Positions 57,201 through 64,000 of a DNA stretch of 64,000 nt are shown here, in pieces. The stretch lies in assembly GCA_010405405.1 (NCBI GenBank), contig MU004231.1, forward strand, positions 352,991 through 416,990. Direction: 5' to 3'. The position numbers and the translations under genes are program-made. Every line of letters begins with the position of its first letter. Position 1 is the first letter of the stretch. This DNA is from Microthyrium microscopicum (Eukaryota; Ascomycota; Dothideomycetes; Microthyriales; Microthyriaceae). Under the pieces are notes generated by a model. That model did not search any database. It was given only the letters and a program-made list of their open reading frames with translations, and was not told the origin of the DNA.

Positions 57201-60200
57201 ATAACTTTAGTTTATATAGTAGAGACTATCTTCTAAAATTTATATTACGTGCTATTAGACTAGGTTAGACTTCTTCTATTCTAAGGCTTAGAAGTAGACT
57301 ATATAGTAGCTATTTATTCTACGCCTTATAGTAGTAGTATTATTATAGCTTTTAGTAAGTTAATCTCATTCTATAATATCTAATTCTAAGATTAATAGTA
57401 AGCACTTTAGATTTTTATAATACCTCTAATACTTATAGAATAAACCTATAGACCTCTTATATCTTTAAGAGATCTATTCTATTATAAGGCTATCGTAATT
57501 AAGCTACCTTATAATATCTACTATCTTGCGTTATTAACGCTCCTATAGTAAATAGGCTTTTACAAAGATATTCTAGTATATAATTAACTAATATTTTTAT
57601 AGAACTTTATATAATTTATTAGAACTTTATACTTTAGGAAAGAATAATAAGATATTATCCTTAGGAATAGTTTTAATAGGAAATAATAGCTTAAACTAAC
57701 TAGGCTTTATTTTTATAAGAGTATAGATTAAATAGGAGTATTACTATAATAAAACCTTCCCTTGCCCTATATTTTAAAGCTCTTTAATAATATATATATT
57801 AGCTTTATATACCCTTTATAAACGTTAGCTTTCTATTAGACTTTTAAAGATGCCTTAATATTACTAGCCTTTAGTATATTTAGTATACTATAATATGCTA
57901 TATATTTATACTAACCTATTTAAATATAATTTTAAGGGTAAAAAAAAGATATATAGCCTAAAGGCCTACATAGTAATTATTATAGAATCTAGAATAGTCT
58001 ATTAATAAGAGATATATTTATACTATAATAAGTACATAGACCTCCTAAGTACTTTTCCTAATGCTAATAAGTATATTCCTTTACTTTTAAATTATAAATA
58101 ATAATATTAATAATATTATAGTAATAATAATTAAGAAGAATAGGTAGTAGTCTAGGGCTTACTATCCTTAAATCTACCTACTCTTCTCTTCTCTTCTCTA
58201 CTATCGCTACTACTACTATAGTAGTCTTCTTGCGTAGTTACGCCTCTAGGTGTAATTTAATAACTATTATTATCTAAGCTTAAGCTCTTAAATAAGCGTA
58301 GATACCTTACTTTATCTACTTTCTTATATTCTTTTAAGCAAAAGTCCTTAGCGTTACCTACTAATTTTAATAGCGATTTATTTACTTTATAAGAGAAGGA
58401 TTTACTTACCTTTAAAAAGGCTCCTCCTACTATAGAAAAGGAGGATTTATATATATAGAATAAGGATAAAGATAATACGCTAGTCTATAATAATAATTAT
58501 AATAATAATAATAGTTACGATTTATTTATACCTTCTTAGTCTTCTTCTTCTCTCTACTCTTAAGAAAGCTCTACTACTCCTTTTACTAAGACGCCTTAGG
58601 GCTCTTTTCCTCCTTTTTCTTTTTCTCTTTAGTTAGCTAGTATACTATATTTTAGTAAAGTTTTTTCTTACGCTATAAACTTCTTTACTACGCATACTAT
58701 TATACTATCTTCTTTTAACCTATTATCTCCTATTGCCTTAATTTCTTCTACTAGTATTTATAATAGCACTACCTATATAGACTTTAATAAGGAAGTTAAA
58801 GCTATAAAAGCTTTACTTATAGCTTATATAGTAGCTACTATTATAAAGGCCTCCTCTTTAGGCTTAATTAGGTCTTTTAACTTAAAGGCTATAGCTATTA
58901 CTAAGGCCTACGGTTTAGTTAAGAAAATCTCTTAGTATTTTTATAAGAGTAGTAATGTTTTAAATTACTCTCTCGTACTAGATTATTTCTAGTTAGTAAC
59001 TATTAACTAGTAAGAGGCTATATTACTTAACTAGAAGCATAAGGTGACTTATATTAGTTATATAGAAGAGATAGATACTAGTAAGACTTTTACTAGTAAT
59101 AATGCTTATAAGCGTTGCTAGCTTAAGAGTTATATATACTAAGTATATATTTTAGAGGTAAGAAATATTCTTAAAAAACCTAGGTTCTAGTATTTATAAT
59201 ACTATGTAGCAAAGCCGCTAAAGGATAGTTATAGTATAGTTAGACTTATAAATATACTAACTAGGAAGAAGAGAGCGTTAGGAAGATTACTAAAGGAATA
59301 TAGAGAGTTTATAGTAATTTTACCTATTAGTAGAGGTTTAGCTAGTATGTTAACTTAAATAGTAATAGGTATAGTATAGTAAAAGATAGTATTTTAATAT
59401 ACTTTATACGTAATAATAATAACTACCTAAGTATATTTTATTCTTTACGATTAATAGTTTAATCTAGCTTTATAGGTTTATAAGACTCTACTAAATAACT
59501 ATAAATATCTAGTATAGCTTAATATCGTAAGATACGTCTTAATACGCTTTATTTTCGTAAAATAAGGTTTAACTTAGCTCTACAAGCTTAGTCTAGCTTC
59601 TTCTAAATAGCTATAGGTTTTAAGGCAGCCCTAATTATAAGACTCTATATCCTATATAATTATAATAAATAAAACTATTATAATTATATAAACTTAGTTC
59701 TTATTCTTATTATAATCGTTTAACTATAACTATTAGTATTTAATACTATATATAGATTAATTTAGGAGGTAAAGTAGCTATACTTCATTATAGTTAGAAA
59801 AGTTATTATATACTTAAAGTTAAGGAATATAATACGATTAAAGTACTAATATAAAGATTTAATAAAATTAATATAAATTTAATAAGATAAAGTTAGGAAA
59901 AGAGGCTATAAATACTAATTAATTAGATATACGCTTTTCTATTAGTTAATATCTTTTAATATATCCTAAGAAAATTAACTTAGTATCCTTAGCTTTAATT
60001 ATATAGCTCCTACTCTTAATAGTTTAGCTTTAGAAGAGCTACTATTATATTTACTATACATCCTCTATAATACTAATACTACTATTCTTATTTGCTAGAC
60101 TTTAGCTAAGTCTTTCTATTATAGAGATAGCACTTCTAATACTAATTTAGTCTATTTATTACTAGCTACTTATTACTATTAACTAAGAGATTACTAGATA

Positions 60201-63200
60201 GGCTCTACGTACTTACTATATATTAATATTAAATTATAGAATTAGATAAGTAAGTTCCTTAATACTTATTAAGTTATTACTTATATTAGATACTTATATT
60301 TATTATCTTACCTTCCTTAAAACCCTTACTCTCGTTATACCTTACTTTATATTAGTAGAAGGTAACTTCTTCTTATAGAGATTACTATCTATTAGAACTA
60401 TAATTTCCTTACCTTTTTCTATATATTTAGTTGCTATAATAGCTAATATTAATACTCTAGCCATAATTACTAACTATCGTTACTCTTAGCTATTCTAGTC
60501 TACGTCCTTCTATTAATACTACGAGTTCCTAGCTTCTATATACTCTTTTAATATTACTAATGCCTATACTTACTACTATTACTACAAAAAGATAACTATT
60601 TTTATAGATATTATTGCTATTTATAGTATATTAATTATAAGGTTTCTTTAGAATATTACGCTAGTAAAGGCTATTATGTTATATAATAATAGTTATATAG
60701 TTATTTACTATTTTAGCTTAGGTTATATTATAATCTATAGCTACGCTAATTGCTCTTACTTATTTCTTACTAAGTAGGTAGCTATTTAATTAAGTTATTA
60801 TCTATAAAACTCTTCTACTTATCTATACCTCTATTACTTCTTTATACTACTCTTTAACTCTCTATTAGAGTTCCTTACTCCTTTTAAGAGTAAGGACTTC
60901 TTTATCTTTATTTACTTTAATTACTTATACTACCTACTATATATTATAATAGTATCTTATATTTAGCCTTATATTAAAAGACTATAAGTTCTACTATGCT
61001 ATATCTATTTAAGAACTAACCTTATTTACCTAGTGCTATTAACGTAGACTCTTGTCTACTAACCTTTAAAGTAAGGATCTCTTATTTTTTATAATTTACT
61101 ATTACTTAGCGCTTCTTTCTACTACTCGCGCTAGGAGAGGCAATTCTATTTTAGTCTTTAGCTATCTATTAGCTTAGTAATAAGAAAGCTATAAGTTCTA
61201 TCCTATAATTATATTCTAATAACTTATACTTCTATTTAGCTCTATAGATATATACTTGCGTGTATTTATACTTTTCTAGCTACTTAAACTACCTAATAAA
61301 TTAGTCTTTAGTCTTTATAATTTTAGAAGAGAAGCTATTAATATTATTAGTTTATAGTTATTATCTAATTACGCTACCTAGGTAATAACGTAGGACTTAC
61401 TAAGAACCTCTTAACCTTTAAATCTTAATATAACTTTAAACTATAATAATAACTTTAAGTACTATACTCCTAATAACTAACCTATAATTTAAATTACGTC
61501 TATTATTAGTACTATACCTAGCCTCTACTTCTAGGTTTACTTCTACGTACTTCTTATCGTTTAGAGTATTTAGTAATTCTATAAGTAGAACTTCTTCCCC
61601 TACGTAGTATAGTCTAAGTCTTAGACTAAAGCTAATTTTAATTAGCGTAGTTTTATTCTTATAGCACTTATATTATATTATTATACTATCTTTATATTAG
61701 GCTAAGAGAGAAAGTATTAAGAGATACTTATACGTATATAATATTAAGCTAACGTTAATACGCGACGTCTTTTTAGTTAGATTAACTTACCCTTTTAGCT
61801 CTCTACTATAATAGCTATTTATATTACGCTTAGATTAAAGGATAATAGCTTACTCCCTACTTAGTAATAAGTAATGATATAAAATCTAGGTAGATAGTTA
61901 GTTCGCTAGGGACTAAATAATAGTTAGTATGCTTAAATTAATTTCTACTACCCTTTAACTTATTATATCTTCTAAGTCTTAGTCTAAATTATAAACATAA
62001 GTATATATTCTTCTAATTATAAATTATTTTACTAATCTTTAGTTAAGACCTAAGCTTATAGTAACTCTAGGTAGTTCCTCTCTATCTAAATAATTTTCTC
62101 GTAGGAAGTAATAACCTATTTCGTATATATATAATTAGAAAGTCTAGTATCCTATACCTAATAATAGACTTATTCTCTTAAATCTTTTAATAGTTTAGTG
62201 CTAAGATTGCTAGTATCTTTATTAAAGCTATAGTCTTATATAGTTATAAGAAATACTATATAGCTAATTAAAAATATACCTAATGCCTATCCTATTACTT
62301 AATAGTAGTTCCTTATTCTTAGTCCTAAATTGACTAGCTAGTAATAATAAGGTGCGTTAACTTCCCTAGATATTAAAATAGTTAATATACGTACTATATA
62401 TAGAATAGCGTATACTATAGTTTTAAAGACGTTATTCCTTATCTACTTGTCTTAAGAAATAAAGAATAGATTTATAGTACTACGCTACCTAGATTAGTTC
62501 TAATAATTAATACTAGCCTCTTATTGCTAATATTTTACGCTCTTTTCCTTAATATAGCTAATCTTCTAGCTATACTTAACCTACGAGGAAGTATATAGTT
62601 ATAATTATTAGACGTAATTATAGTTAGATAATATCTACTAGCTCTAGCTACCATTAATATTTAGTAGCTCTAGATTTAGCTTTAGTTTAGTTACTAAGAG
62701 TAATATAAGTAGGAGGTAATAACTAACAAGATTCTATATAATAGTACTTTAAAGGCTTTACTTACTTATTAATTATAGCTAAGGAAGATAATACTAGCTT
62801 ATAAACTTAAATCTTTCTAATATTATTCTTTATAATTATAACATCGTTAAATATATTAAATCTCTATATTATTGTCTAATATAATTATATAGTTTTAGAC
62901 TTTAACGAAGCGCTATATCTTATATAATAATATAAAGCAAATAGTAATAAGATTATATATAGTTTATACGTAAGAATATACTATAGGATGTCTTTATCTA
63001 AAGAAAGCTAAGATTTCTATAATCTATAGCTACTAAACTATAAGAGATATTATTAACTTAATAGAGATAAATAATGTATTAACTAAAGTAAAGAATAGGC
63101 CTTATAAATTATACTCTTTAATTCTACTATCTAGTTATTATAAATAATTACTAAAAGTAATTTTAACTAATATAGCTCTTTTACTAAGAAGTGCTACTTA

Positions 63201-64000
63201 AAAAGAGATTCTATATAATTACTACTAATATTAGTTAGATAAGATACCCTCTATAGTAGTAATTCTAAATAGTAAGTAATACTAAGTATAGATTCTATAT
63301 TATTATCCTTAATATTTAAAGGTTAATATAGTATGCAAACTATAGCTTCTAATAAGAGGTATTGCTACTTTTATATTTCGCGTTATTACTTCTAATATTT
63401 AGTAACTAATAAAGAATTTAACGATTAGGCTTTTAATAAATATATTACTAGTAGCGTATTTTATAAAATTACTACTAGTATTAAGACATTAATAAGATAT
63501 TTAGTAAAGGAACTTTATATAGAAGTACTACTAGATATATATTTTATATAATTATTACTAACTTCTAGAAATTAATAGAATATTTAGTAAGCGGTCTAAA
63601 AGAGGCAATAAGCTAGCTAGTAATTAAACGCAGTTAGCATTAATATAAGAGATAATAGTTAACTTAATAATTAATCTTATATATAGCTAGTAGCTAGCTA
63701 GTAGTTAAGGATAGTACCTATTATAGATTTATTATTTTGCTAATAGAGATATATAAATTAATACTATAATAGGCTTCTTATATATAACGTAGTAATACTA
63801 ATTATCTAGATAATAAAGCTCTTATTTTAGAGTATAAGGTATTCCTAAATTAGATATATAGTAGGTTAGAAGGATATATAGTAGGCTAAAGAGAGGAGAT
63901 AGTTCATTTCTATTTAATTAATTTATAAAAGGAGTTAGCAAAGTAATCTAGTCCTTTTATAGTAAGGATATTCTACGTTATAATTATACTAATAGTAAAT

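Larger units (their letters stand above)
51765..64000. other. RIP-degraded AT-rich block
   Basis: Composition changes abruptly near 51,765 to AT-rich sequence in which CA/TG are nearly absent and TA dominates, and this continues to the window end. No intact reading frame of useful length is present. It contains a helicase relic (listed separately). The rest, including pieces at 54,500-58,200, 58,600-59,400 and 62,600-63,700 that keep runs of coding-like sequence on the plus strand, is mobile-element or subtelomere-like material I cannot assign to a family. Confidence 0.85.

Noticed and set aside
1-64000. CRISPR arrays, bacterial operons or origins
   Set aside because: Introns, signal peptides, Kap95, SMN and RIP show nuclear fungal DNA; no regularly spaced direct repeats of CRISPR type are present.

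Overview
This window is fungal nuclear DNA, almost certainly from a filamentous ascomycete (Pezizomycotina; Leotiomycetes is my best guess, but the sequence does not prove it). The protein-coding core carries compact genes with 44-92 nt GT-AG introns and clear CTAAC/CTGAC-type branch points. It is flanked by two extremely AT-rich blocks, about 1-6,890 and 51,765-64,000, in which CA/TG dinucleotides are almost gone and TA is everywhere. That is the mark of repeat-induced point mutation (RIP). The left block is a decayed Ty1/copia LTR retrotransposon on the minus strand. The right block holds, among unassigned material, a RIP-ruined RecQ/DEAH-type helicase of the kind found near fungal telomeres.

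From left to right the core holds: a C-terminal scrap of a class-III aminotransferase cut off at the AT-rich edge (6,900-7,346); a 15-hydroxyprostaglandin-dehydrogenase-like SDR (-); mitochondrial phosphatidylserine decarboxylase PSD1 (-); a Ser/Ala-rich single-pass membrane protein (+); a 666-aa protein of unknown function (-); dihydrofolate synthase FOL3 (+); a NOP15/NIFK-type ribosome-assembly RRM protein (-); a minimal SMN protein (+); a secreted cupredoxin-like protein (+); a SERF/4F5 small protein (-); importin-beta KAP95 (-); and the GTPase ARL1 (+).

The most interesting part is 28,675-37,178. A 733-aa fusion joins a biuret-hydrolase-like cysteine hydrolase to an allophanate-hydrolase-like amidase (-). 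It is divergent from an NCS1-family permease (+), which is followed by a Zn2Cys6 regulator of TamA/Dal81-like appearance (+). This reads as a small nitrogen-scavenging cluster that could import and fully degrade biuret or a related ureide. GATA-type sites and inverted CGG half-sites lie in its promoters.

Beyond it come a small eight-cysteine secreted protein (+), a secreted calcineurin-like phosphoesterase/5'-nucleotidase (+), a cell-wall-type protein with twelve exact 9-residue N-glycosylation-sequon repeats (-), a helical hypothetical protein (-), a GST-like protein (+) and an RfeG-like protein (+). A 2.8-kb stretch with only gene-like scraps then leads into the right AT-rich block.

Exon boundaries were set by hand from splice signals, reading-frame closure and family knowledge. 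All named spliced CDSs close exactly in frame. Start codons are the first ATG that fits; long upstream extensions that use non-ATG starts were discarded.
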